Of a DNA stretch of 37,408 nt, positions 1 through 8,084 are shown piece by piece; the first letter of the stretch is position 1, and every line of letters starts with the position of its first letter. The translations under genes and the position numbers were made by a program. Origin of the DNA: BS150m-G50 sp964501185 [NCBI: uncultured Bacteroidia bacterium] (lineage in GTDB: Bacteria > CAIWAD01 > BS150m-G50); the NCBI GenBank assembly GCA_964501185.1, contig CAZCRT010000031.1, forward strand, positions 1 through 37,408, in the 5' to 3' direction. The notes beneath the pieces were generated by a model. The model was not told the DNA's origin and did not search any database. It saw nothing but the letters and a program-made list of their open reading frames with translations.

Positions 1-221
1 TTCTTTATGGGGTGTAAAAAGCGCATCTAAGCAAGTGTAGTAATAACAAAGTGAAAGCGATATGACACTGTAATTGTGAAACTCAGGCCATACCTGTGCC
101 GTGCAAAGCTTCACTGCGAAGCTGGCCAATCTTTTTCCAGTTATACTGTACTTATCAGAAGCACACTGTATATTGCAGAACATGCATCGAGTACTTAATT
201 AATCTTCTGGCAAACAAAGAT

Positions 222-872
222 ATGAAAAAAGATCCCTACTCAGGAGTCGCGCGCTGGTACGACAAAATATTCAACTCCCTCAATGCCGGTCTGGTTAGAA
301 AGGCAATCCAGCTGTATCCACCTGTTGAACAGATGTCAGTGCTCGATATCGGTTGTGGTACCGGTTCACAACTTCTGGCGTACCAGGAAGCTGGCTGCAG
401 GCTGTCTGGTGTGGACATGTCTGCAGCAATGCTGGAAGTTGCCCGGGACAAGCTCTGTCCTGAGGCAGACCTGCACTTTCAGGATGCAAGTGATCTGCAT
501 TTTGCCGGGGAATCTTTTGATCTGGTGACAACCACACTCGTTCTGCATGAAATGGACCCTCCGGTCCGCAGCCAGGTTTTAAGGGAGGCCAGACGAGTAC
601 TCAAAAGGGATGGACGTATCCTCATCACCGATTATCACCGTGTTCCCCTGCGGTTTCCCCGGGGCTGGTGGATAAGAGTTGTTTCCACACTTGCGGAAAT
701 CGCGGCCGGCAGGAGACACTACCGCAATTATCGACATTTCATCAGGCATGGCGGATTGCCGGAACTGATTGCCGGGCAGGGTCTCAAACTGGAGCAGATG
801 AAGATAACCGGTGGTGGCAATCTGGCACAATTTCTGCTTTCCAGGGAATCCATGGTAGAAATGAATAACTGA
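222..872 (+). CDS. Class I SAM-dependent methyltransferase
   Basis: The 216-residue protein has the class I methyltransferase motif I (VLDIGCGTG, residues 40-48), the second-strand acidic segment (SGVDMS), and a motif IV/post-IV region (DLVTTTLVLHEMDP). This is the Methyltransf_11/UbiE-like fold. The substrate cannot be told from sequence. It should be cytosolic, with no signal peptide or membrane segment. I chose the ATG at 222 because family proteins begin just before the segment YSGVARWYD. The open frame extends upstream to an ATG at 96, but those 42 residues are Cys-rich and unlike the family. No strong Shine-Dalgarno precedes 222, so the start is moderately sure. It stands alone, separated from the next gene by a promoter-bearing gap. 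Confidence 0.85.
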   Translation: MKKDPYSGVARWYDKIFNSLNAGLVRKAIQLYPPVEQMSVLDIGCGTGSQLLAYQEAGCRLSGVDMSAAMLEVARDKLCPEADLHFQDASDLHFAGESFDLVTTTLVLHEMDPPVRSQVLREARRVLKRDGRILITDYHRVPLRFPRGWWIRVVSTLAEIAAGRRHYRNYRHFIRHGGLPELIAGQGLKLEQMKITGGGNLAQFLLSRESMVEMNN

Positions 873-927
873 TTCAATCACCTGGCCACACGTCACTTCA
901 ATCTCACGAAACAATAATTATTCCATC

Positions 928-956
928 TTGAAATTCTGTACAGAAATTACTATGTT
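928..956 (+). promoter_or_regulatory. Candidate promoter with palindrome in the spacer
   Basis: A -35-like TTGAAA (928-933) and a -10-like TATGTT (951-956) are separated by exactly 17 bases. The spacer carries a perfect 12-base palindrome, TTCTGTACAGAA (934-945). Transcription would start near 963, about 50 bases before the ACT-domain gene at 1014. A palindrome between the promoter hexamers is a classic position for a repressor operator; the binding protein is unknown. Confidence 0.5.
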
Positions 957-1013
957 CCCTTAGTTACCCTGTGGGAATGGTCCATGTTCTTTCAGAAACG
1001 GGAGGATAGAAAA

Positions 1014-1436
1014 ATGAACTTGACAGTTGAAAATGTGGATGTATGGGCAGCTGGTGTTCCTGATGCTACGGGCAGTCTGGCGAATGTTCTGACAACTCTG
1101 CGTGAAGTGGGAGCGGACCTCGAATTGGTAATCGCCCGCCGAGCAGCTGAAAAACCAGGTACCGGAGTTGTCTTCATAGCACCTCTTCGTGGTGATGAGG
1201 AGATCAAAACAGCAGCCATGCTGGGATTCAATATCACCAACAGTGTCAATGCTCTTCGGGTTCAGGGGGACGATGAACCAGGTATCGCCGGTAAGGTGAC
1301 GGAGAAACTGGCGGATTGTGGAATCCCCCTGCGCGGACTGACGACAGCAGTTATCGGCTCCCGTTTCATCATGTACATCGGTCTGGATAGCGCTGAGGAC
1401 ACGACATTGGCAATCAACTGTTTGAAGCAGGACTGA
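1014..1436 (+). CDS. Tandem ACT-domain protein
   Basis: The 140-residue protein starts at ATG 1014, seven bases after a good ribosome binding site (GGGAGG). Two ACT-like units are visible. The first (about residues 3-65) contains PDATGSLANVLTTLREVGADLELV, quoted here only as the PDxxGSLA...L turn typical of ACT. The second (about 70-135) contains GDDEPGIAGKVTEKLADCGI. ACT domains bind amino acids or other small ligands, usually as regulatory modules. Here there is no attached enzyme, so the protein may be a free-standing sensor or subunit. An in-frame ATG at 984 exists but lacks a ribosome site. The gene is monocistronic, behind the palindromic promoter at 928-956. Confidence 0.8.
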   Translation: MNLTVENVDVWAAGVPDATGSLANVLTTLREVGADLELVIARRAAEKPGTGVVFIAPLRGDEEIKTAAMLGFNITNSVNALRVQGDDEPGIAGKVTEKLADCGIPLRGLTTAVIGSRFIMYIGLDSAEDTTLAINCLKQD

Positions 1437-1587
1437 CGACAGACTGTTCTGCATGATATTGAGTGTTAGTAAACCTGCCTGCTGGGCTGTTGTTCAGTCT
1501 GGAGGACAAGCTGTTTCCTTTCCAAGGTGAGCACATCGGCAGCCATTAAATGCATAGAAAAAACCTTACCTTTCCAGGGATTGCCCG

Positions 1588-2256
1588 ATGCTTCTTCCCT
1601 ACAGCGCAGATGTTTATATAAGAAGATGGCCGGTAAGCAATGTTCTCGCTATCGCTTTCTGTTGTGTAATCTTCCTGCTGTTTCGATTTGAGTTGATCCC
1701 CATCGATCTGCTGAAACTGCTGCTGCTCAAAGGGTGGAATCCGGTGGGTCTGATCGGATACATATTTCTTCATGCCGGCTGGTTGCATTTGATATTCAAC
1801 ATGCTGTACCTTTGGGTGTTCGGCACTGCCCTCAATACAAATATCGGCAATCGTGCGTTTATCATTGTCTTTCTGACCAGTGGCATCATGGCCGGTGTCG
1901 TTCACCTGCTGCTCGATGGCACGCCGGCTCTGGGCGCCAGCGGGGCTATCAACGGTATCATCGGTTTCTATTTTGTACTCTATCCGCTGAACAGGATCAA
2001 GTGCCTCTTCCTGTTCTTTATTTATCCGTTATTTTTCAAGATTCCAGGTATCTGGTTGATTGTTTCATGGTTTGTACTGGATGCCCTGGGTGCGCTACAG
2101 GGTTCAGCCACCGGTATCGCCTACTGGGCGCACATCGGCGGTTTTCTGACAGGCATCAGTCTGGCCGTTCTATTTCATAATTCTGGCTGGACCAATATGG
2201 AGAAGTTTGATGATCCTACCCTGATCGATTACCTGGGTGGTGGTCGATCCAGGTAG
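1588..2256 (+). CDS. Rhomboid-family intramembrane serine protease
   Basis: The 222-residue protein has about six hydrophobic membrane segments and the full rhomboid signature. HLIFNM (residues 67-72) gives the His and Asn of TM2, GASGAI (116-121) carries the nucleophile Ser118, and YWAHIGGF (179-186) carries the catalytic His182. It should cleave membrane-anchored substrates within the inner membrane. Its length matches compact bacterial rhomboids without an extra cytosolic domain. The ORF starts at ATG 1588. The preceding CAGGGA is only a fair ribosome site. It is followed by a 130-base gap leading to the trp repressor-like gene, so it is probably its own transcription unit. The substrate is unknown. 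Confidence 0.93.
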   Translation: MLLPYSADVYIRRWPVSNVLAIAFCCVIFLLFRFELIPIDLLKLLLLKGWNPVGLIGYIFLHAGWLHLIFNMLYLWVFGTALNTNIGNRAFIIVFLTSGIMAGVVHLLLDGTPALGASGAINGIIGFYFVLYPLNRIKCLFLFFIYPLFFKIPGIWLIVSWFVLDALGALQGSATGIAYWAHIGGFLTGISLAVLFHNSGWTNMEKFDDPTLIDYLGGGRSR

Positions 2257-2339
2257 TGTAAATTTACCTGCACTTTCCCACCTGACTGGTTGATTTCAAA
2301 TTGTTGCCTTCCCAAAAAAATATACAGCCTCTTTTTCAC

Positions 2340-2379
2340 TTGAAATTTGAGTAGGGAATGTTTCTATTGATAGAAACAT
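2340..2379 (+). promoter_or_regulatory. Promoter and perfect dyad operator before trp repressor-like gene
   Basis: A TTGAAA (2340-2345) and a weak -10 TCTATT (2363-2368) are spaced by 17 bases. A perfect inverted repeat, ATGTTTCTA (2358-2366) and TAGAAACAT (2371-2379) around TTGA, covers the -10 and ends one base before the ribosome site GGAGGAG. A repressor bound there would block RNA polymerase; in RNA the same dyad would form a hairpin next to the ribosome site. The likely ligand-binding regulator is the adjacent TrpR-like protein (inference). Confidence 0.6.
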
Positions 2380-2388
2380 GGAGGAGTC

Positions 2389-2655
2389 ATGAGAAAATCT
2401 GAGGAAGCAATCATAGGCGTTTTCACTGATATTACGGACCACGATACAATGCATCGATTTTTCAGGGAGATATTTACGAAGAAGGAAATCGAGGATCTCA
2501 GTCTGCGCTGGGAGCTGATGCAACAGTTACAGCAGGGATATCCACAACGGGAGATTGCTTCCAGACTGGGAATCAGTCTCTGCAAGATCACGCGGGGAGC
2601 AAAGATAATTAAGAATAGCCGCTCTGTAAGCAGCGGATTGTTAAGAGTAAAATAA
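2389..2655 (+). CDS. TrpR/YerC-YecD-family transcriptional repressor
   Basis: The 88-residue protein is all-helical with a C-terminal helix-turn-helix (QGYPQREIASRLGISLCKIT, about residues 49-68). That is the TrpR/YerC/YecD family layout, where the HTH of Trp repressor follows the RWELMQQL helix. It is about the usual family length. The start at ATG 2389 has a strong ribosome site (GGAGGAG, 2380-2386). It lies 18 bases upstream of a TrpB-type gene and just downstream of a perfect dyad overlapping its own promoter. Autoregulation in response to tryptophan is therefore likely. Whether it binds tryptophan cannot be settled by eye, because YerC-type members differ from enterobacterial TrpR. Confidence 0.8.
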   Translation: MRKSEEAIIGVFTDITDHDTMHRFFREIFTKKEIEDLSLRWELMQQLQQGYPQREIASRLGISLCKITRGAKIIKNSRSVSSGLLRVK

Positions 2656-2673
2656 CTGGTAAAGGAGGAGAAA

Positions 2674-4035
2674 ATGACAGAACAGGTTAAAATTCTGCTG
2701 CGGGAAGATGAAATGCCACGCCAGTGGTATAACATACAGGCTGATTTAAGCAGGCCGGTTCCACCACCGCTGGATCCTGAAGGTAATCCAATAGGACCGG
2801 ATGCGCTGACACCGATTTTTCCCATGAATCTGATCGAACAGGAGGTCAGTCAGGAGCGATGGATTGATATCCCCGATGAAGTAATGCAGGTGCTGACGCA
2901 ATGGCGACCTGCCCCCTTACATAGAGCTCGCCGCCTGGAAAAGGCACTTGGGACACCGGCAAAAATCTACTACAAGAATGAAGGGGTCTCACCGGCAGGC
3001 AGTCACAAAACAAATACCGCCATTGCTCAGGCCTACTACAATCGTGAATTCGGGATCAGGCGTCTGACCACAGAAACCGGTGCAGGACAGTGGGGGAGTG
3101 CGCTGGCTATGAGTTGTCAGCTGATGGGGATCGAGTGCAAAGTATTTATGGTTCGTATAAGTTTCGAACAGAAACCTTTCCGTCAGATCATGATGCGCAC
3201 CTGGGGAGCGGAGTGTGTCGCCAGCCCCAGCAGTGAGACTGCTACCGGGCGCAAGATCCTTGAGGGAATGCCTGACACTCCCGGAAGCCTGGGTATTGCT
3301 ATCAGCGAAGCCATCGAACAGGCTGTAACCGATGACAGTACCAGCTACTCGCTGGGTAGTGTTTTGAATCATGTACTTATGCACCAGACAATCATCGGTC
3401 TTGAAGCCAAGAAGCAATTTGAGAAGATCGGTGAGTATCCGGATGTTCTCATCGGTTGCGCCGGAGGTGGCTCCAACTTCGCCGGACTCACTTTTCCATT
3501 TATTGCCGACAAGATGAATGGCAAAGAGATGCGGGTAGTGGCGGTGGAACCGGCCTCATGTCCCACACTGACCCGCGCACCATATGCTTATGACTCAGGT
3601 GATGTGGCCATGATGACACCACTGTTACCGATGCACAGCCTGGGCCACGAGTTCATACCACCTCCGATTCATGCTGGTGGCCTTCGCTATCACGGTATCG
3701 CTCCACTTATCAGTCATCTGCTGCAGGAGGAGTTGATCGAGGCAGTCTCTCTCCACCAGTTAGAGTGCTACCAGGCGGCAGTTCTCTTTGCACGAACGGA
3801 AGGATTTGTTCCGGCACCGGAAACATCACATGCTATTGCCCAGGCGATTCGCGAAGCCAACCAGGCTAAGGAAGAGGGCAGGGAGCGGATCATCTGTCTG
3901 AACTGGTCAGGGCATGGTCTGATGGACCTCAGTGGTTATGAGGCCTATTTCAATGATCAGCTTTCCGATTATTCATTACCGGAAGAGCAATTATTGCGAT
4001 CCATCGCCTCCATGGAGGGTTTGCCCAGACCGTAG
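2674..4035 (+). CDS. trpB: TrpB2-type tryptophan synthase beta chain (PLP enzyme)
   Basis: The 453-residue protein is a fold-type II PLP enzyme. The PLP lysine is Lys112 in the segment [11 protein letters not shown], and the phosphate-binding glycine loop is [10 protein letters not shown]. The long N-terminal extension, the total length near 450 and the divergent [12 protein letters not shown] loop fit TrpB2, the stand-alone form, rather than TrpB1 (about 400). It should condense indole with serine to give tryptophan. Start ATG 2674 follows AAAGGAGGAG, one of the best ribosome sites in the window. No trpA or other trp genes are nearby; the only partner is the TrpR-like gene directly upstream. 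A strong terminator follows at 4080-4116. Confidence 0.92.
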   Translation: MTEQVKILLREDEMPRQWYNIQADLSRPVPPPLDPEGNPIGPDALTPIFPMNLIEQEVSQERWIDIPDEVMQVLTQWRPAPLHRARRLEKALGTPAKIYYKNEGVSPAGSHKTNTAIAQAYYNREFGIRRLTTETGAGQWGSALAMSCQLMGIECKVFMVRISFEQKPFRQIMMRTWGAECVASPSSETATGRKILEGMPDTPGSLGIAISEAIEQAVTDDSTSYSLGSVLNHVLMHQTIIGLEAKKQFEKIGEYPDVLIGCAGGGSNFAGLTFPFIADKMNGKEMRVVAVEPASCPTLTRAPYAYDSGDVAMMTPLLPMHSLGHEFIPPPIHAGGLRYHGIAPLISHLLQEELIEAVSLHQLECYQAAVLFARTEGFVPAPETSHAIAQAIREANQAKEEGRERIICLNWSGHGLMDLSGYEAYFNDQLSDYSLPEEQLLRSIASMEGLPRP

Positions 4036-4079
4036 TTATTCATCATAAATACAGGTCTTTACAATACTGGAAAGAGCAG

Positions 4080-4116
4080 AGCGGGATGTTGTACTGAGGT
4101 GCGCATCCCGCTTTTT
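4080..4116 (+). terminator. Rho-independent terminator after trpB
   Basis: A perfect 9-bp stem, AGCGGGATG (4080-4088) with CATCCCGCT (4104-4112), closes a 15-base loop and is followed by a run of T (4112-4116). It ends the trp repressor-like/trpB transcript. The TGTATCAC word begins at the last T (4116-4123). Confidence 0.88.
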
Positions 4117-4400
4117 GTATCACCCTGAACCAGGTGTTGCAGTTTCAGGTTCCCATTTACTAAAACCAGTATATTTATTATCATAGAACTGGATAGCCCT
4201 GTAGTAATCAGACGAATGACTTCTCACGTTTTTTGTGTAATACGAAACTCCTGAGAGTTATTGCAGGATGAAGAGTCTGATTGGAACCGGTTACCATGAT
4301 GCTGCTTGAATAGTTGTTGCAGCCCCTGTATCAGACAGCTGATCGTTCTGGTTGTTGCTTAAGGAGATAGCCATTGCGATTTAACGGTGAAGGAGTTGTA
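4117..4400. other. Intergenic region between trpB terminator and SDR gene
   Basis: Beyond the terminator this gap of about 280 bases has no convincing gene. An AT-rich patch around 4170-4185 (TATATT, TATTAT) could hold a -10 element, but I see no matching -35 hexamer. One copy of TGTATCAC lies at 4116-4123. Two ribosome-site-like stretches precede the SDR gene, AAGGAG at 4361-4366 and GAAGGAG at 4389-4395. Confidence 0.5.
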
Positions 4401-5414
4401 GTGCGCATTCTCATTATCGGAGGGTCAAGATTTATCGGGCTAGAGGTTGCGCGGCAACTGCATGTTCAGGGTCATGAGCTGCTGCTGTTTAACCGGGGTA
4501 ATTCGAAAGAACCACTTCCCGACGGTATATCCCATATCCAGGGTGACCGCCGACAGTTAACTGAGTTCAGGGATCGTTTTCGGAGGTTCGCACCGCAGGT
4601 GGTACTGGACATGATCCTGTTCAGTGAGCGGCAGGCAAAGGACACTGTTAACTGTTTCCGGGGGGTTGCTCAACGGGTAGTGGCGATCAGCAGCCAGGAT
4701 GTATATCGTGCCTGGGGAAGGCTGCTCGGCAGTGAGCCTGGAAAACCTGACCCACTGCCGCTGACAGAAGGTTCACCGTTACGCGAACAGCTTTTCCCCT
4801 ACCGTAAGCATGCCGCGGATGCTGATGATATGATGTATCACTATGACAAAATACTGGTGGAAAGGGTGTTGCTGAGCGAATCGGAGCTCCCCGCAACCAT
4901 TCTGCGCCTGCCAATGGTTTATGGGCCGAATGATGCTCAACACCGCCTTTTCGAACAGTTGAAGAGAATGGATGACAAACGACCGGTCATTATTCTGGGT
5001 GAGAAAATGGCAAAATGGCGCTGGACCCGTGGCTATGTAGAAAATGTTGCCGCTGCGGTCGCTGGTGCTGTAACCAATGATATTACTATCGGTAAAGCCT
5101 ATAATGTAGGTGAGTCAGTAACGATTTCGATGAAGCAGTGGATTGAAGCTGTTGGAAAGGCTGCCGGTTGGTCCGGGAATATCGTTGTTATGCCGGAAGA
5201 AGAGTTACCGGCACACCTGCAGAGCGGGATCAACAGCAGTCAATCGCTGGTTGCCGACTGCAGCCGCCTGCGAAAGGAATTGGGATTCAGCGACAATGTA
5301 TCACGTGAAGAGGGGTTGCAGCGAACTGTTGACTGGCAGCGAAATAACCCTCCGGTCGAATATGACAGCAAGCAGTTTGATTACGCTGCTGAGGATAAAG
5401 CCTTAGTTAACTGA
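4401..5414 (+). CDS. NAD-dependent epimerase/dehydratase (extended SDR)
   Basis: The protein opens with a Rossmann nucleotide motif, ILIIGGSRFIG. It also has the SDR Ser region (VVAISSQDVYRAWG) and a YxxxK catalytic pair inside YHYDKILVE. It resembles extended, CSP41-like NAD-dependent epimerases; the substrate is unknown. I chose GTG 4401 because family members start directly with the MRILIIGG segment and GAAGGAG lies five bases upstream. A TTG at 4374, also behind a good AAGGAG, would add nine residues and cannot be excluded. The protein is about 337 residues, normal for extended SDRs. It is cytosolic by sequence. Confidence 0.85.
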   Translation: MRILIIGGSRFIGLEVARQLHVQGHELLLFNRGNSKEPLPDGISHIQGDRRQLTEFRDRFRRFAPQVVLDMILFSERQAKDTVNCFRGVAQRVVAISSQDVYRAWGRLLGSEPGKPDPLPLTEGSPLREQLFPYRKHAADADDMMYHYDKILVERVLLSESELPATILRLPMVYGPNDAQHRLFEQLKRMDDKRPVIILGEKMAKWRWTRGYVENVAAAVAGAVTNDITIGKAYNVGESVTISMKQWIEAVGKAAGWSGNIVVMPEEELPAHLQSGINSSQSLVADCSRLRKELGFSDNVSREEGLQRTVDWQRNNPPVEYDSKQFDYAAEDKALVN

Positions 5415-5448
5415 CCTGATGCGAATGTAATACAAAACGGGAGACGTC

Positions 5449-5748
5449 ATGGAAGAGCAGACACGGTACGAAAAGGCTCGCAAGCGGGCAGAGGAATTGG
5501 GAGAGTTTTACCAGCACCTGTTGACCTATGTCGTAGTTAACATCTTTCTGCTGTTTGTGAACCTTTGGACTTCACCCTCCTATCTATGGATATTCTGGCC
5601 ATTGGCCGGTTGGGGGGTGGGATTGGTGCTGCATGGGATATCAGTTTTCGGCGGCACCCGGTTCTGGGGCAGCGAATGGCGGGAACAGAAAACCAGGGAA
5701 CTGATGGCAGAGGAGGAGCACAGGACAGGTATCAATACACCTGAGTAA
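5449..5748 (+). CDS. 2TM-domain small membrane protein
   Basis: The 99-residue protein has a charged N-terminus (YEKARKRAEELGEFYQHL) followed by two hydrophobic segments at about residues 26-42 and 47-66, joined by a short turn (SPSYLW). A charged C-terminal tail follows. This is the layout of the 2TM domain family (PF13239), seen in many bacteria including Bacteroidota, sometimes fused to histidine kinases. Its role is unknown; a membrane anchor or membrane-stress function is a guess. It starts 35 bases after the SDR gene with a GGGAG ribosome site and may share its transcript. Confidence 0.8.
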   Translation: MEEQTRYEKARKRAEELGEFYQHLLTYVVVNIFLLFVNLWTSPSYLWIFWPLAGWGVGLVLHGISVFGGTRFWGSEWREQKTRELMAEEEHRTGINTPE

Positions 5749-5762
5749 GCATGCAGAGACAG

Positions 5763-5781
5763 GTGATACCCGTTGTATCAC
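5763..5781. repeat. Inverted pair of GTATCAC words
   Basis: GTGATAC (5763-5769) and GTATCAC (5775-5781) form a perfect 7-bp inverted repeat around CCGTT, in the 72-base gap between the 2TM and DUF2007-like genes. No T-run follows, so it is a poor terminator. It joins two copies of the word that is enriched throughout the window. Confidence 0.7.
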
Positions 5782-5820
5782 ATTCGAAGTGCTGTAAAGG
5801 AAAAGTAACCGGAAGAGCGA

Positions 5821-6072
5821 ATGGAAGACTACAAAAAAATTGTCGTACTGGATAATGAGGTGCAGGCACAGATTCTCACTTCACAACTGACTGAGGCAGG
5901 AATACCCCATCGCCTGCGCAGTTATCGCGATTCCGCTTTGAACGGTCTCTTTCAGGGGACCAGGGGTTGGGGGCATATTGATGCACCGCTGGAGTTCAAG
6001 GAGCAGATACTGGCCATGCTCGATCAGGTGAATGAGGCAGGTGGATTAAATGAGGACTACAGTGAATACTGA
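5821..6072 (+). CDS. DUF2007-like putative signal-transducing protein
   Basis: The 83-residue protein matches the pattern of the DUF2007 family (PF09413). It begins with a beta strand (YKKIVVLDNEVQAQIL), then a helix and the segment LTEAGIPHRLRSY, and ends with a WGHIDAPLEFKEQIL strand and helix. Family members are small ferredoxin-like-fold proteins of unknown role. Start ATG 5821 follows GGAAGAG. It lacks a membrane segment, whereas several DUF2007 proteins carry one. It lies downstream of the GTATCAC inverted pair and 41 bases before the MsrBA gene. The assignment rests on the overall pattern only. Confidence 0.65.
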   Translation: MEDYKKIVVLDNEVQAQILTSQLTEAGIPHRLRSYRDSALNGLFQGTRGWGHIDAPLEFKEQILAMLDQVNEAGGLNEDYSEY

Positions 6073-6113
6073 TAATGGTGTAACTTTCAGCTAAGTATGG
6101 ATATCCAGGTACC

Positions 6114-7061
6114 ATGAGAAATGCCGGTTGTATTGAAGCACGATTGCACTGGATCTTTACGGGAGTAATCCTCCTGGTATTGTTTGTAAGCAGCTTTCAG
6201 CTGCAAGCCTGGCAGGGAGATGAAATGAAATTTAGAAAACTGACACCTGCGGAAGAACAGGTCATAGTACATAAGGGTACTGAGGCACCATTCAGCGGTC
6301 AGTACTATGACCATAATCAGCAGGGCGAGTATCACTGCAAACGGTGTGGCATACGTTTGTATCACTCTGATGATAAATTTGATGCCCATTGTGGCTGGCC
6401 CAGTTTTGACGGGGCTGTTCCTGGAGCAATCCTGCAACAACCAGATGCTGACGGTATCAGAACTGAGATCCTGTGCAACAACTGTGGTGCTCATCTTGGG
6501 CATCTGTTCACAGGTGAAGAGCTGACCGATAAGAATGTACGTCATTGTGTAAATTCGATAGCACTGCTGTTTGAACCACCCGGGGAGCTGGCAGTCTTTG
6601 CAGGTGGCTGTTTCTGGGGAGTAGAGTACTTCTTTCAGCAGGTTGAGGGTGTTATTTCTACCCGTGTGGGCTATACCGGTGGTGATCTGGAAAACCCGGA
6701 GTACAGTCAGGTATGTTCGGGAACCACCGGGCACGCTGAAGCAATTGAAGTTGCCTTTAATCCTGCCGTAACTTCATTCGAAGAACTGGCACGCCTGTTT
6801 TTCGAGATACATGACCCCACGCAGCTTGATCGACAGGGGCCGGATATCGGTTCCCAGTACCGTTCTGCCATTTTCTATCAGGATAGTGAACAGAAGAGAA
6901 TCGCGGCGCAATTGATCAACCTGCTCCGTACCAGAGGATATGATGTTGTTACACTGCTTGAACCTGCCGGTAAGTTCTGGGATGCGGAATCCTACCATCA
7001 GGACTATTATCAGGTAACCGGAAAACAACCTTACTGTCATATGCACACAAAACGATTCTGA
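6114..7061 (+). CDS. Membrane-anchored or exported MsrB-MsrA fusion methionine sulfoxide reductase
   Basis: The 315-residue protein joins MsrB (about residues 38-155) and MsrA (about 158-312). MsrB has the zinc cysteines CKRC (75-78) and CNNC (121-124) and the catalytic Cys145 in RHCVNS. MsrA has GCFWG with catalytic Cys166. Together they reduce the R- and S-forms of methionine sulfoxide. The order B then A is the reverse of the common MsrA-MsrB fusion. Residues 12-31 form a hydrophobic segment ending before AWQG, indicating a signal peptide or anchor, so the enzyme probably acts outside the cytoplasm. A second start at ATG 6225, behind GGGAG, would give a cytosolic form of 278 residues. Confidence 0.93.
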   Translation: MRNAGCIEARLHWIFTGVILLVLFVSSFQLQAWQGDEMKFRKLTPAEEQVIVHKGTEAPFSGQYYDHNQQGEYHCKRCGIRLYHSDDKFDAHCGWPSFDGAVPGAILQQPDADGIRTEILCNNCGAHLGHLFTGEELTDKNVRHCVNSIALLFEPPGELAVFAGGCFWGVEYFFQQVEGVISTRVGYTGGDLENPEYSQVCSGTTGHAEAIEVAFNPAVTSFEELARLFFEIHDPTQLDRQGPDIGSQYRSAIFYQDSEQKRIAAQLINLLRTRGYDVVTLLEPAGKFWDAESYHQDYYQVTGKQPYCHMHTKRF

Positions 7062-7096
7062 AACTCAGCTCAGAGCAATGTGCGAAGAAGATTAAT

Positions 7097-7615
7097 ATGC
7101 CTGCTAACATTGAAATAAAAGCGTATGCAACTGACTTCAGCCATCAACTGCAACTGGCGGGGCAACTATGTGGCACACAGGCTGAACAGTTTACACAGGT
7201 AGACACCTATTTTCAAACTGAGCAGGGGCGTCTGAAGCTTCGGGAATTTGAAGATGGTAGCAGTGAGCTTATTCAGTACCATAGAGCAGATAGTACTGCA
7301 GCAGCCCCTTCAAATTATGTAAGGGTCACTGTTGATGATCCGGTTGCAATGAAAACTGCATTGACTGCTGCACTGGGAGTTCGCGGAGTCGTCAGAAAGA
7401 GCCGCACGCTTCAGCTGCAGGGTCAGTCCCGCCTGCACTTCGATCAGGTTGAGAGCCTTGGCGAGTTTATCGAAATTGAGGTAGTGTTACCTGCCGGTCA
7501 GAGTCATGCTGAGGGAGTAGTTGTTTCCGACCGGCTGATGAGGGAATTACAGATAGCCCCGGAACAGTTGATCAGTTCCTCTTACATAGATCTGTTAGAA
7601 GCAGCAAACAGGTAA
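7097..7615 (+). CDS. CYTH-domain protein (class IV adenylate cyclase-like)
   Basis: The 172-residue protein begins with NIEIKA, the variant of the ExExK signature common in class IV adenylate cyclase-like CYTH proteins. Further conserved charged strands follow: VDTYFQ, GRLKLRE, SELIQYHR, KSRTLQL, and the late FIEIEVVL. CYTH enzymes bind triphosphates inside a closed barrel with metal. Known activities include adenylate cyclase, thiamine triphosphatase and inorganic triphosphatase, and the sequence does not choose between them. It starts at ATG 7097 behind GAAGAAG and lies 35 bases after MsrBA, so co-transcription is possible. It is cytosolic. Confidence 0.85.
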   Translation: MPANIEIKAYATDFSHQLQLAGQLCGTQAEQFTQVDTYFQTEQGRLKLREFEDGSSELIQYHRADSTAAAPSNYVRVTVDDPVAMKTALTAALGVRGVVRKSRTLQLQGQSRLHFDQVESLGEFIEIEVVLPAGQSHAEGVVVSDRLMRELQIAPEQLISSSYIDLLEAANR

Positions 7616-7673
7616 CGAGCCTGTTCCAGAAAGTTACTCATTAACGGAGCCACCGGCGAAAGGGGGCCAGGTT

Positions 7674-8027
7674 ATGAACACTGATTCGTGTAAAATTGAA
7701 TGGCTGGAAATCCCTGCTGCTGACCTGGAACGAGCAGGTGATTTTTACTCCAGTCTGTTCGGCTGGGAGATCACTGTTTTCAGTGAAGATTACTGGGTTT
7801 TCAAGACCGGTAACATTCAGGGAGGGTTTCGGAAAGACCTGAAGTCCAGTAACGCAGGTATCACGTTCTCTATCACAGTAACAGAGATTGCAGCGGTTCT
7901 CAGTGCAATCAAAGCTGCCGGTGGTGAGATACAGCGTGAGAAGTACCTGCTGGGCGAGGGATTAGGCTATTCCGCCCGGTTTAAAGACCCCAATGGTAAC
8001 AGTATAGAACTGTGGTCAACAGAGTGA
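7674..8027 (+). CDS. VOC-family (glyoxalase-like) protein
   Basis: The 117-residue protein has the VOC beta-alpha-beta-beta-beta units: IEWLEIPAADLERAGDFYSSLFGWEI at the N-terminus and a C-terminal unit ending DPNGNSIELWS. The residues usually used for metal (here Glu in IEWLEI and Glu in SIELW) are present. It matches single-domain VOC proteins of unknown substrate. Start ATG 7674 follows a G-rich AGGGGGCCAGG stretch. It sits between the CYTH and glycosylase genes in the same orientation. Confidence 0.85.
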   Translation: MNTDSCKIEWLEIPAADLERAGDFYSSLFGWEITVFSEDYWVFKTGNIQGGFRKDLKSSNAGITFSITVTEIAAVLSAIKAAGGEIQREKYLLGEGLGYSARFKDPNGNSIELWSTE

Positions 8028-8084
8028 GTTCAGTCATTTGAGGTGTGATATATACAGCTATTCACTGCTAACTGGAATGCGCTA

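Noticed and set aside
96-221. Upstream extension of the methyltransferase frame
   Set aside because: The 42 extra residues are Cys-rich and unlike the family, with no ribosome site at 96; the domain starts naturally at 222.
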